Of a stretch of 64,000 nucleotides of DNA, positions 17,263 to 24,904 are shown piece by piece. The translations under genes were made by a program, and so were the position numbers. The notes under the pieces are model-generated. The model was not told where the DNA came from, did not search any database, and saw only the letters and a program-made list of their open reading frames with translations. Location of the stretch: the NCBI RefSeq assembly GCF_042654245.1, contig NZ_JBHSGI010000028.1:1-64000 (forward strand). The letters run 5' to 3'. This DNA is from Seohaeicola_A nanhaiensis (GTDB taxonomy: Bacteria; Pseudomonadota; Alphaproteobacteria; Rhodobacterales; Rhodobacteraceae). Position 1 is the stretch's first letter, and each line of letters opens with the position of its first letter.

Positions 17263-17954
17263 TGAAACACACCTGTCAGCCGGTCCCACCAGCTGGGCTC
17301 CCGGCGTCGATGCTGGGCGTTGTTGATCAACTCGCTGACATAGAGGATCAGGTTCACGTTCTTGAAGTCCATGCCATGGAATTTTGCAGCGAACCGCCCG
17401 CCGATGTCCACAACATGGGTGACCGCTCCGTGCATCATCATGTCGCTGTCGGCGGTCATCGTGAACTCCAGCCCATAGTCCCGCGCCAGAACGCGCGTTG
17501 CATTTTCAGTCTGATCGGGACGTTTGGTTAGAATAACCCAATTGCTTGGATCGAGCCCATGCCGGTCCGAGTAATCGCGCAACACGTCTGGCGTGTCGTT
17601 CACAGGATCGGTCGTGATCGAGATGAACTGCACTAGCTCCTTCATCGGCCCGTCGTTGATCGAAGCCTGGACCGCCGCGATCTTTTCCGCATGGAGCGGG
17701 CAGATATCCGGGCAGTTGGCATAGATGAAATGAAGGATGACCACCTTGTCGCTGAAATCCGACAGGCGCACGGGATTCCCCTCGGAATCCTGCAGCTCGA
17801 AACCCGGAGCCTGCGCTGCATCGATGGCTTGGAAGTAGGGCTCCATCTCGAACATGCGCGCATCCAGGTTTTCCCCCGGATGATTGGCGAAGGCCGGAGA
17901 CGAAATCGTGGCCGCGAGTATCGCTAAAGCGGCGCGCCGTGTCAGTGCTGTCAA
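17259..17954 (-). CDS. SCO1/SenC family copper chaperone
   Basis: After a signal peptide (SSPAFANHP) comes a thioredoxin fold with the SCO copper site CPDIC and the distal His in MMHGAVTHVVD. SCO proteins deliver copper to the CuA centre of cytochrome oxidase or act as thiol reductases. The start is a TTG at 17954 with AAGGA upstream; no in-frame ATG precedes the signal peptide. It overlaps the next membrane gene. Two further SCO genes are at 28714 and 30891. Confidence 0.9.
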   Translation of the reverse strand: MTALTRRAALAILAATISSPAFANHPGENLDARMFEMEPYFQAIDAAQAPGFELQDSEGNPVRLSDFSDKVVILHFIYANCPDICPLHAEKIAAVQASINDGPMKELVQFISITTDPVNDTPDVLRDYSDRHGLDPSNWVILTKRPDQTENATRVLARDYGLEFTMTADSDMMMHGAVTHVVDIGGRFAAKFHGMDFKNVNLILYVSELINNAQHRRREPSWWDRLTGVFQ

Positions 17955-18014
17955 TTCTTGTATCCTTACAATAAATGCCTGCCGATCCGTTGACCGACAG
18001 GCATTTGGGCAAAT

Positions 18015-18287
18015 CTAGCCGTCAGACTTTTCCGACGGCATCATGCCGCCGTCCATATTCTCGGTCATGGACGCCATCATCTCGGTGCAGGCTTCCATCA
18101 TGGGTTTCATTTCGGCCATCATCTTCATCATGCCCATCATGTCGCCGTCCATCATGCCGCCTTGCATGGCCCCCTCATTCTGCATAATTTCGCCCGTTTC
18201 CGGCGTGGTCTGTTCCTGGGCGCTGACGGCAAATGCACTTGCGGTAAGGGCCGTCGCAACGACGAAAGTTGTAAGTGTTTTTCTCAT
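18015..18287 (-). CDS. Met-rich periplasmic small protein
   Basis: A signal peptide (FAVSAQEQ) is followed by a very Met-rich mature chain (GGMMDGDMMGMMKMMAEM, then KPMMEACTEMMASM). Met clusters of this kind bind Cu(I) in periplasmic copper sponges. Ninety residues in total. It lies under the CueR-type promoter at 18634-18664, with a small membrane gene between, and upstream of the SCO gene. No named family is assigned. Confidence 0.7.
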   Translation of the reverse strand: MRKTLTTFVVATALTASAFAVSAQEQTTPETGEIMQNEGAMQGGMMDGDMMGMMKMMAEMKPMMEACTEMMASMTENMDGGMMPSEKSDG

Positions 18288-18327
18288 GGTTTTCTCCTTG
18301 GGTTGATCGTGTGGTTATCGAAAGAAC

Positions 18328-18609
18328 TCAGTCGGAAGACGCCCCCTCTGGCGATTTGGAGCAGCCCTTTCCGGACCCGCCCTTCATGCACAGACCCAGG
18401 CCGCACATCGCGGCACAGGGGGCCAGCGAGACCAGAACATGCGCGAGCCCGATCGCGGTGAGCCATCCCCAGTTCAGGGCCATGCCGCCCCCCATCACGG
18501 TTGCCGCACCGACGAACAGCAATCGTCTGCGCGTCAACCACCTGGGCCAATTCCCTGCGCTTTCGATGTTGGCGGCACCCGCAATGTTGGAAGGTGATAT
18601 TTCGGTCAT
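18328..18609 (-). CDS. Small membrane protein with Cys-rich tail
   Basis: This 93-residue product has two membrane segments followed by PCAAMCGLGLCMKGGSGKGC, which holds four Cys and a Met. It is the first gene behind a CueR-type promoter; the predicted transcript start is about 18 bases before its ATG. Probably a copper-induced membrane accessory; no family is recognised. Confidence 0.6.
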   Translation of the reverse strand: MTEISPSNIAGAANIESAGNWPRWLTRRRLLFVGAATVMGGGMALNWGWLTAIGLAHVLVSLAPCAAMCGLGLCMKGGSGKGCSKSPEGASSD

Positions 18610-18633
18610 CCAGAGAGTCCTTTCGATGATTAA

Positions 18634-18664
18634 AAGCTAGTCATTCCAGTAACTGGAAGGTCAA
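18634..18664 (-). promoter_or_regulatory. CueR-type promoter inside the copper-thiol gene run
   Basis: On the minus strand TTGACC (18664-18659), a 19-bp spacer with the dyad TTCCAGTTACTGGAA, and TAGCTT (18639-18634). It lies between tlpA and the small membrane gene and should drive 18609 to 16034. Confidence 0.88.
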
Positions 18665-18691
18665 GGGTGAGCAGTGGACTTTTGCTGGGAT

Positions 18692-19204
18692 TCATTCAAT
18701 AAAGCTTCGCAAAAAGGACACCATCTCGGGATCATCCCATTCGGCCGGGCCGACCAGTCGCCCGAGCTCCCGCCCCTGCGCGTCGATCAGGATCGTCGTC
18801 GGCAGGCCAACGGTGCGCAGCGCGGTCATCGAAAGCATGGTCTGGTCGACATACATATTGAGATTGGTGACACCGATCTCGTCGTAGAAACGCCGAACGA
18901 TTTGTGATCCGGCCCGGTCGATGGAAAGGGCAACCACTTCGAAGTCGTCGCCGCCAAGTTCCGCCTGAAGCGCATCGAGCCTCGGCATCTCTTCGCGGCA
19001 GGGGACGCACCAGGTTGCCCAGACATTCACGAGGATCACTTTGCCGCGAAAATCTTCCATGTCTCCGCGGCTGCCGTCATCTTTCTCGTAGCGCACATTG
19101 GCGACAGGCTGCGGGGTGTCGTGAAGTGCAAACCCTTGCGGTGTCGCGAAAGCCGCGCCGACGGACAGTGCCCAGGCGATCAGCGCCGGTTTCAGATTTT
19201 TCAT
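18692..19204 (-). CDS. TlpA-type periplasmic thioredoxin
   Basis: A signal peptide precedes a TlpA/ResA-like fold with the redox motif WCVPC near residue 66. It likely reduces periplasmic cysteines (SCO/CuA or apocytochrome), fed by the CcdA protein encoded downstream. Its ATG overlaps the stop of the ccmG-like gene (ATGA). The 170-residue length is typical. Confidence 0.9.
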   Translation of the reverse strand: MKNLKPALIAWALSVGAAFATPQGFALHDTPQPVANVRYEKDDGSRGDMEDFRGKVILVNVWATWCVPCREEMPRLDALQAELGGDDFEVVALSIDRAGSQIVRRFYDEIGVTNLNMYVDQTMLSMTALRTVGLPTTILIDAQGRELGRLVGPAEWDDPEMVSFLRSFIE

Positions 19205-19794
19205 GGCGTTGTCTCCTTGGCGGATTGGGTTTTGAGGTCACGGACGATCGGCAGCAACGTATCCTGCAGGATCGCTCGCGTGATCGGACCGACATGGCGG
19301 TAGGCGACCGTGCCATCGGCGATGACGTAGGTTTCGGGCACGCCATAGACGCCCCATTCGATACCGGCGCGTCCGTTGATATCGGCCCCGATGCGCGCGT
19401 AGGGATCACCCAACTCGTCGAGCCAGGCGCGCGCCTGATCGGGCGGGTCCTTGTAGTTGATTCCGTAAAGCGGCACCTCACCGGTTGCGCTCAACTCCAT
19501 GAACAGCGGATGTTCGGCACGGCAGGGCACACACCACGAGGCAAAGACGTTCACCAGTGACACGTGTCCGATCAGGTCCTGCGTCGAAAGACCTTCTTCT
19601 TGGCCGAGCACCGGGGGCAGCGCGAAGTCGGGCACGGGTTTGCCGAGAAGTGCCGACGGCAAGTCGTCGCCACCTCTGAAAAGCCCCCAACCGAACAGGA
19701 CCATGAGGGCAAAAGCTATCAGCGGCACCAGCACGAACCCGGAGATACCGCGTCGCGACACAGGGTCGGCATTTCCCTCGACCTCTTCCGTCAT
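19201..19794 (-). CDS. CcmG/DsbE-type thiol-disulfide protein
   Basis: An N-terminal anchor (GFVLVPLIAFALMVLFGWG) is followed by a thioredoxin fold with WCVPC and the CcmG hallmarks GINYKD and GVYGVPETYVI. CcmG reduces apocytochrome c cysteines before haem attachment. It lies between a cytochrome c gene (4-base overlap) and tlpA (4-base overlap), so it may serve maturation of that cytochrome. Confidence 0.92.
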   Translation of the reverse strand: MTEEVEGNADPVSRRGISGFVLVPLIAFALMVLFGWGLFRGGDDLPSALLGKPVPDFALPPVLGQEEGLSTQDLIGHVSLVNVFASWCVPCRAEHPLFMELSATGEVPLYGINYKDPPDQARAWLDELGDPYARIGADINGRAGIEWGVYGVPETYVIADGTVAYRHVGPITRAILQDTLLPIVRDLKTQSAKETTP

Positions 19795-20216
19795 GGCTGC
19801 GCCTGCTCATCGGCAACGGATCGGTTTTCCTGCGACGCGCGGATCCGGTCGGACCATGTGCTTTTGATGTAGTCGAGGATCGCCGTGATCTCATCGTCTG
19901 TCAGCACATCCTCATATCCGGGCATGTCGCTTTCGTACCCGTTCCCGACAATCGCCGCCGGTCCGCGTTTCACGATGTCGAGCAATACGCGGTCGGGGTG
20001 ATGCCAGGTATGGCCGGAGGCATCGTGCGGCGGGGCAGGCAACCTGCCGTTCGGCAATCGTGTGCGCCAATCTGGTTGCCCCTCCAGGTTTGCCCCATGG
20101 CAACTGGCACAATTCTCTTGATAAAGGCGCTCGCCCATGAGCACGTCGCTCTGCGCTGCTACTGGCAAAACCGTTGTGGCGAGCAGGACGGCAGCGAGCC
20201 TAATGGTGTTTTTCAC
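19791..20216 (-). CDS. Periplasmic c-type cytochrome
   Basis: A GTG start (VKNTIRLAAVLL) opens a signal peptide ending near PVAAQSD. The haem site is CASCH and the likely axial Met lies in SDMPGYEDV. The upstream in-frame codons are not cytochrome-like and were excluded; AAGGTGGAAG supports the GTG. The 141-residue chain is a single-domain class I cytochrome. It overlaps the end of the small membrane ORF at 20200-20358. Confidence 0.85.
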   Translation of the reverse strand: MKNTIRLAAVLLATTVLPVAAQSDVLMGERLYQENCASCHGANLEGQPDWRTRLPNGRLPAPPHDASGHTWHHPDRVLLDIVKRGPAAIVGNGYESDMPGYEDVLTDDEITAILDYIKSTWSDRIRASQENRSVADEQAQP

Positions 20217-20358
20217 GGCACTTCCACCTTCTTGTTGCGAACCACATACAGAGAATGAAAAGTGCCGCGAGCAGCGACAGGACAAGCAGGACGCAAAGCG
20301 CCCAGACCAATCCCATCGACAACAGGCTGTCGCCGCTGCTGGCACCCTCAATCCGCAT
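20200..20358 (-). CDS. Small single-pass membrane protein (52 aa)
   Basis: Reading MRIEGASSGDSLL..., one strong membrane segment (MGLVWALCVLLVLSLLAALF) is followed by a basic tail ending CREKHH. It begins 12 bases after the stop of the next small ORF and overlaps the cytochrome c start by 17 bases, as expected of coupled genes. No family is assigned. The Cys and His residues at the end could be ligands. Confidence 0.5.
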   Translation of the reverse strand: MRIEGASSGDSLLSMGLVWALCVLLVLSLLAALFILCMWFATRRWKCREKHH

Positions 20359-20370
20359 TCTGGCACATTT

Positions 20371-20514
20371 CTATTTTCCGCTGTCCGAGCGGATGTATTT
20401 GACCAAGGCGATCGCCGCGAGCACCAGCACACCCACGATCAGCAACCAGACGAGGCCCATCGCAATCATCATGCCGCCGCCCATCATTCCACCGTCCATC
20501 ATCATGCATTCCAT
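20371..20514 (-). CDS. Small Met-rich single-pass membrane protein (47 aa)
   Basis: The product reads MECMMMDGGMMGGGMMIAMG, then one membrane helix and KYIRSDSGK. Nine Met in the first 20 residues face the periplasm if the basic end stays inside, a plausible Cu(I) site. An AAGGGA ribosome site lies upstream. It resembles short Gly/Met N-terminal membrane proteins that accompany copper genes, but I cannot name a family. Confidence 0.55.
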   Translation of the reverse strand: MECMMMDGGMMGGGMMIAMGLVWLLIVGVLVLAAIALVKYIRSDSGK

Positions 20515-20571
20515 CCATTGTTTTCCCTTGAAGCCGGTCTGACACGGGTTCGCACCAGACCGCGCGATTGA

Positions 20572-21045
20572 TCATTCGACAGCATAGACGGTCGGGCTCA
20601 CACCTTCTTCGACGGTGTAAATCTTGAAGGGCTCCTGTTTCGCGCCGCCCATACCCGGCGACCCCAATGGCATGCCGGGAAGAGTCACACCGGCAATTTC
20701 CGGGCGCTCTTCCAGCAGCCTGTTGACGACATCAATCGGCACGTGGCCGCTGACGACGTAATCGTCCAAAAAGGCTGTATGGCAGCCTTGGAAGTCATCC
20801 CGGATGCCCGCATCGCGGCTGATCTGCGCCAGGTCGTGGGTCGGCTTCACCTCCACCGTGAAACCGTTCTCGCGCAGATAGTCCGCGTAGCTCTCGCAAC
20901 ATCCGCATTGTGGGTTCTTGTAGAGCGTGATCTCCTGCGCCGCGGCAGGCGCCGCATTCAGGCTCATCGCAAGGACGGCGACGGCACCTGCCGTGCCGAG
21001 GCTGGCAAATCCAAGTATCTTCTTTATCGGTTCATTCATTTTCAT
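20572..21045 (-). CDS. DUF411 periplasmic metal-binding protein
   Basis: After a signal peptide (APAAAQE) the domain starts ITLYKNPQCGCCESY and keeps the DUF411 hallmarks CHTAFLDDYVVSGHVP and LPGMPLGSPGM. The CGCC site and following His/Met residues probably bind copper; DUF411 proteins are common in copper and silver operons (CopG-like). It lies behind the multicopper oxidase gene. A second copy is at 32891-33346. Confidence 0.87.
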   Translation of the reverse strand: MKMNEPIKKILGFASLGTAGAVAVLAMSLNAAPAAAQEITLYKNPQCGCCESYADYLRENGFTVEVKPTHDLAQISRDAGIRDDFQGCHTAFLDDYVVSGHVPIDVVNRLLEERPEIAGVTLPGMPLGSPGMGGAKQEPFKIYTVEEGVSPTVYAVE

Positions 21046-21064
21046 GGTCCTAAGTGTGTGAGTT

Positions 21065-22504
21065 TCAGGTTTTGGTCGTGCCAGGTTCGACACGGATGAC
21101 GCCCATCATGCCCGCCGCCTGGTGTTCCAGAATGTGGCAATGGAACATCCAGTCACCGGGATTGTCCGCGGCGAAGGCGATCTCGACCCGTTCTTCGGGG
21201 GCCATCAGGACGGTGTCCTGCCATTCGCGATACCGAGTCGGTTGTCCGTTGCGGGCGATCACACGGAACGAATGCCCGTGAAAATGGATCGGATGGTGCC
21301 AGGCGGTGCGATTATCCATCTCGAACACGTGCGACGTGCCCTGCGGTAGGACCAGCAAGGGGTCCATCATATGACCCGTCGCGGCTTCTCCGTTGATGAA
21401 CCACATGTTGCCCTCGCGCATCTGGTCCATCATCGACCCCATACCGCTGCCCATCATCATCTGCCCCATCATTCCGCCGTTGAAGACGATCTGGTGCCGC
21501 GCGGCCGACGCCATGTCCGGTTCGGCCAGCGGGTTGGGCGGCAGGTCCATCGACCAATCCGGCACACTGTCCCGCAGCCTGTCAGGCCCGTAGACGAGAT
21601 CGACCAGACGGTATTCGAGGCCTTCGTAGAAGACATCGGTGACCGTGACGGCCTCTCCGGGTTTGCCGGTCATGTCGATTACCAGATCGACACGCATCGC
21701 CGGGCCGATCACTACGACCCCGCCGTCAGGGGCATGGGGCGTCACGGGTTGACCGTCCAGCGCGACCACGACTGGTTCAAAATCTCCAAAATCCAGCCCG
21801 AATATCCGCGCGTTCGCCGCGTTGATTAGCCGCAAGCGGATGCGCTCACCGGATTGCACCGAGATCCGTTCGGGGATCTCACCGTTGATGGTCACGAAAT
21901 TGCCAATACGACCGCCGTGCATCGCGTCATGGCGGTTGCCGAAGTCATCCGACAACTGCCCCGCCCGCGTCATGCGCCAGTCGTCCAGCATCCAGGTCAG
22001 GTCACGATCCACGCGGATCGGGTCCACCTCCTCGACGATCAGCGGCCCGTAGAGTCCACGTCCGACCTGTTCCGAACTGCGCTGGTGCGGGTGATACCAG
22101 AACGTGCCCGCATCCAGCGCATCGAATTCGTACAGGAAATCGCCAGCGGCCGGGATCGGGTCCTGCGTGAGGAACGGCACCCCGTCCATCGCATTGGGCG
22201 TGCGGATGCCGTGCCAGTGGATCGTGGTCCCTTCATTCAGCCCATTCTGCGCCAGAACCCGGATACGGTCGCCCTGCCGGACCCTGATTTCAGGGCCGGG
22301 GACGGACCCGTTATAGCTCCAGACATTAGTCGGGCCGTATGGTGACGGGCGCAGGGCGGCCTGTCCGGATGCCGCGCGTAGCACGAAGGGGTCCCCTGTT
22401 GGATCGGCCATCGCCATTCGTGCAGGTGACAGAGCGGATAGAGCTGTGAAGGCGGCACCGGTGTGCAGCACGTGCCTTCGTGAAATCGGTCTGTGGAGGA
22501 TCAT
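21065..22504 (-). CDS. Multicopper oxidase, Tat-exported
   Basis: The leader ISRRHVLHTG suggests Tat export. Copper blocks are IHWHG, WYHPHQR, HHPIHFHGHSF and HCHILEHQAAGM, so all type 1/2/3 ligands appear present. A Met-rich insert (MMGQMMMGSGMGSMMDQM) before the third block is typical of CueO-like cuprous oxidases. Length about 479 residues. It is the second gene behind the CueR-type promoter at 22956-22986. Confidence 0.92.
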   Translation of the reverse strand: MILHRPISRRHVLHTGAAFTALSALSPARMAMADPTGDPFVLRAASGQAALRPSPYGPTNVWSYNGSVPGPEIRVRQGDRIRVLAQNGLNEGTTIHWHGIRTPNAMDGVPFLTQDPIPAAGDFLYEFDALDAGTFWYHPHQRSSEQVGRGLYGPLIVEEVDPIRVDRDLTWMLDDWRMTRAGQLSDDFGNRHDAMHGGRIGNFVTINGEIPERISVQSGERIRLRLINAANARIFGLDFGDFEPVVVALDGQPVTPHAPDGGVVVIGPAMRVDLVIDMTGKPGEAVTVTDVFYEGLEYRLVDLVYGPDRLRDSVPDWSMDLPPNPLAEPDMASAARHQIVFNGGMMGQMMMGSGMGSMMDQMREGNMWFINGEAATGHMMDPLLVLPQGTSHVFEMDNRTAWHHPIHFHGHSFRVIARNGQPTRYREWQDTVLMAPEERVEIAFAADNPGDWMFHCHILEHQAAGMMGVIRVEPGTTKT

Positions 22505-22594
22505 CGCAACTGCCTTGATCTGAAAGGGTCGCACTCAGCCAGCTTCGGCCAAGGCAACAATCAGGCCTCGCAGCAGGCGAGGCCGGTTTCAGGT

Positions 22595-22948
22595 TCAGAC
22601 AGGCAGTTTGGGAGGGAATGGATCAAGCGACGGATTCGTGCCGAGTGAGATCAGAGGTTCGGCACCCCGGACGGCAGTACCAAAAGGCCTCGTGAGCCGC
22701 GCTGACGGCATCTTGGCAAGGAGGCCAGAAGTACCGCTGGAGCCGCAAGGAACAGGACACCCACCTTCACAGGCAGTGCCCTCAGCAAATCCGGTGGGAT
22801 CGCACCCGCCGCAACGGCCATCCGCGCTTTCGGTGGGTTCCATCTGCGCCATAGCCGTGATTGACATACTGGCCGACGACATATCCGGCGCAGTCACTGC
22901 ACCGAAGGTCAGCATGAGAATCAAAACAAAGCGAAAAACGCAGGTCAT
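22595..22948 (-). CDS. Cys-rich small exported/membrane protein
   Basis: One hydrophobic segment (FRFVLILMLTFGAV) is followed by a Cys-rich stretch (CGGCDPTGF, CEGGCPVPCG). The start MTCVFRF at 22948 lies at the predicted transcript start of the CueR-type promoter, so translation may be leaderless or begin at an inner Met. No family is recognised; its role at the head of the copper operon parallels the gene at 10232-10672. Confidence 0.5.
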   Translation of the reverse strand: MTCVFRFVLILMLTFGAVTAPDMSSASMSITAMAQMEPTESADGRCGGCDPTGFAEGTACEGGCPVPCGSSGTSGLLAKMPSARLTRPFGTAVRGAEPLISLGTNPSLDPFPPKLPV

Positions 22949-22955
22949 ACAGTTA

Positions 22956-22986
22956 CTGCTACAACCTTCCAGCAAGGGGAGGTCAA
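22956..22986 (-). promoter_or_regulatory. CueR-type promoter of the MCO-DUF411-cytochrome operon
   Basis: On the minus strand TTGACC (22986-22981), a 19-bp spacer with the dyad ACCTCCCC..TGGAAGGT, and TAGCAG (22961-22956). It should drive 22948 leftwards through the multicopper oxidase, DUF411, small ORFs and cytochrome c genes. Confidence 0.82.
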
Positions 22987-23151
22987 GTGACATTCTGTAA
23001 CTTGGACGTGATACCCCTGTAGTGTATCCGCCTCAGACCTTCCCTACTGCCCTTCGCAGCCAGTTGCTCATGCAAAGGTTCATCAGTCCACTTGACGTTG
23101 GTCGACGTCAACTTGCCGTCGCAAATGAGGAAATGATATCCTCATGCTCGG

Positions 23152-24108
23152 TCAGCTTTTTTCGTGAGTATGAGTTTCCTCCCCATCTCTCGAATTACCG
23201 TGACCATAGAGATCGGCGTTCTGATGAGCGCGATCCTCGTGCTCGAATTCGAGGCTGGAATGGCTGATGCCGAATTCTCCCTTCAGCCGCTTCTTGATCG
23301 CGCTCTTGATCTCTTCAATCTTCGACCACCCCTCGGCTGCCACGACGACATGGCAGTCGAGCGCAGCCTCGTGCTCTTGCATTTGCCAGAGATGGACGTG
23401 GTGGACGTCGGCGACGCCTTCGACTTTCCGCATCGCTTCGACGACGGCCTCGTTGTCGATGTCCGGCGGGCTCCCGAGCATCAGGGTTCGGATTGGGCCG
23501 CCTATTTCAGTGAAAGACAGATACAGGATGTAGATGGCGATGCCGATGGTGATGGCAGGATCGACCCAACGCATGTCGTAAAGGATGATCAGCGACCCAG
23601 CGACGATAACCGCGACCGAAGCAAGCGCGTCCGACAGGTTATGCAGGAAAAGCGCGCGGATGTTCACGCTGCCCTTCTGCATCGAATAGGTCAGCATTGC
23701 GGTCAGCGTGTCGACCACAAGCGCAATTCCACCGAGAATGACGACGGTCCAACCCATGACTTCGGGTGGATCAATCATGCGCATGCCACCTTCGTAGATC
23801 AGTTAGAAGCCGATCAAAATCAGGGTGGTGTAGTTAACCAGGGCTGCGACGATTTCGACCCGACCATAGCCGAAGGTCATGCGCTCATCGGCTGGGCGGC
23901 GCGCGATCTTGCGTGCGGCGAAGGCAATGACAAGCGAAGCCATATCGGAAAAGTTGTGCAGCGCATCGGCGATCAGTGCCAGGCTGCCCGACAATATGCC
24001 CCCGACGATTTGCGCAACGGTAAGAAGCCCGTTCGCCCAGATCGCGATGGCAACCCGCCGATCGCCAGAATCCGGATCGATATGCGCGTGCCCGTGGTCA
24101 TGTAGCAT
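23152..24108 (-). pseudogene. CDF-family cation efflux protein, interrupted by a stop codon
   Basis: The two halves join into one CzcD-like transporter: a His-rich N-terminus (MLHDHGHAHID), six membrane segments with HNFSD and HNLSD metal-site motifs, and a cytoplasmic domain with HHVHLWQM. A TAA in frame at 23803-23805 (after LILIGF, before LIYEGGM) breaks it; both sides are in the same frame, so this is a nonsense change rather than a frameshift. It overlaps the end of the transglutaminase gene by 11 bases. A second, intact but shorter CDF gene is at 27432. Confidence 0.8.
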
Positions 24109-24853
24109 TGGCAGGCTCCTCATGCGCGTGTGTCGCGCGTCGGTCAGTCTTGAGGCGGTCGCTGCGGAAACCACGAACGCGCGCATTCATCCAGTGGCGT
24201 ATGATATGACGGTAAAGGGCACCACGCAGCCATCCAAAGGATTGCTCATGGGAAAAATAGAAGGCGTCCGGCGTATCAAACACGCCGAAATCCTGCACGA
24301 TGCCGGTTTTCTGAATGTAGGTATCTTCTCCGTTCCAGGCGACGGGAGGCGCGCCAAGGCAATCCGTGCCCGCGCCATAACCGCAGAGACTGTCCGTGTC
24401 CGAGAAAGACGTTTGCAGGACTTTGAGGAAAGCGTCATCCAGGATGAAGCCTTCAAGGTTGATCCAGGCACCTTGAAATTCGATCTCGACCCATGAGTGG
24501 AGAATTTCCTGCGGAGCAAGCGGATACACCAGCTCAGGTACAACACCGCGCTGCAAGCCTTTATGGATCGTAAACCCATGCAACCGGCAACGAATGCCGA
24601 CACCACGCAGCAGCGCCATCAAGAGCGTGCCTTTGGTATTGCACTGCCCGTAGCCGTCGGAAAGCACTTCCGATGCGGGGATGTCGTCAGCTCGATTGTA
24701 TCCGAACGCGATTTCATTCCGAACGAAATCATAGGCAGCTCCGATCCGATCGTATTCGGATAAGCCGCGCCAGCTGCGGTTCTCAATTAGATGCGCAAGA
24801 GGCGCGGCATCAAAATCCAGTAGTTTGGTGGGTACAAGTAGGGGGTCGGTCAT
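24098..24853 (-). CDS. Transglutaminase-like cysteine-protease fold protein
   Basis: The 251-residue product has the transglutaminase core: Cys in GYGQCNTKG, His in ILHSWVEIE and an acidic partner in NLEGFILDD. No signal peptide is visible. Microbial members act as peptidases or transamidases on unknown targets. It overlaps the broken CDF gene, so the two were one operon; IS66 now separates them from a ZntR-type promoter at 27372. The start MTDPLLVP was chosen because upstream codons run into the IS flank. Confidence 0.78.
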   Translation of the reverse strand: MTDPLLVPTKLLDFDAAPLAHLIENRSWRGLSEYDRIGAAYDFVRNEIAFGYNRADDIPASEVLSDGYGQCNTKGTLLMALLRGVGIRCRLHGFTIHKGLQRGVVPELVYPLAPQEILHSWVEIEFQGAWINLEGFILDDAFLKVLQTSFSDTDSLCGYGAGTDCLGAPPVAWNGEDTYIQKTGIVQDFGVFDTPDAFYFSHEQSFGWLRGALYRHIIRHWMNARVRGFRSDRLKTDRRATHAHEEPANAT

Positions 24854-24868
24854 ATGCAACGGGTCGCT

Positions 24869-24876
24869 CCTCGAAT
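24869..24876. repeat. IS66 target-site duplication, left copy
   Basis: CCTCGAAT directly abuts the left inverted repeat of the IS66 element and is repeated exactly at 27352-27359. An 8-bp duplication is the known signature of IS66 insertion. Confidence 0.95.
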
Positions 24877-24904
24877 GTAAGCGCTGTCTGCGCCCCACGC
24901 GGGA

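Noticed and set aside
23803..23805. TAA in the CDF gene as recoded selenocysteine
   Set aside because: Selenocysteine is encoded by UGA, no SECIS-like structure was seen, and no Cys is expected at this position.
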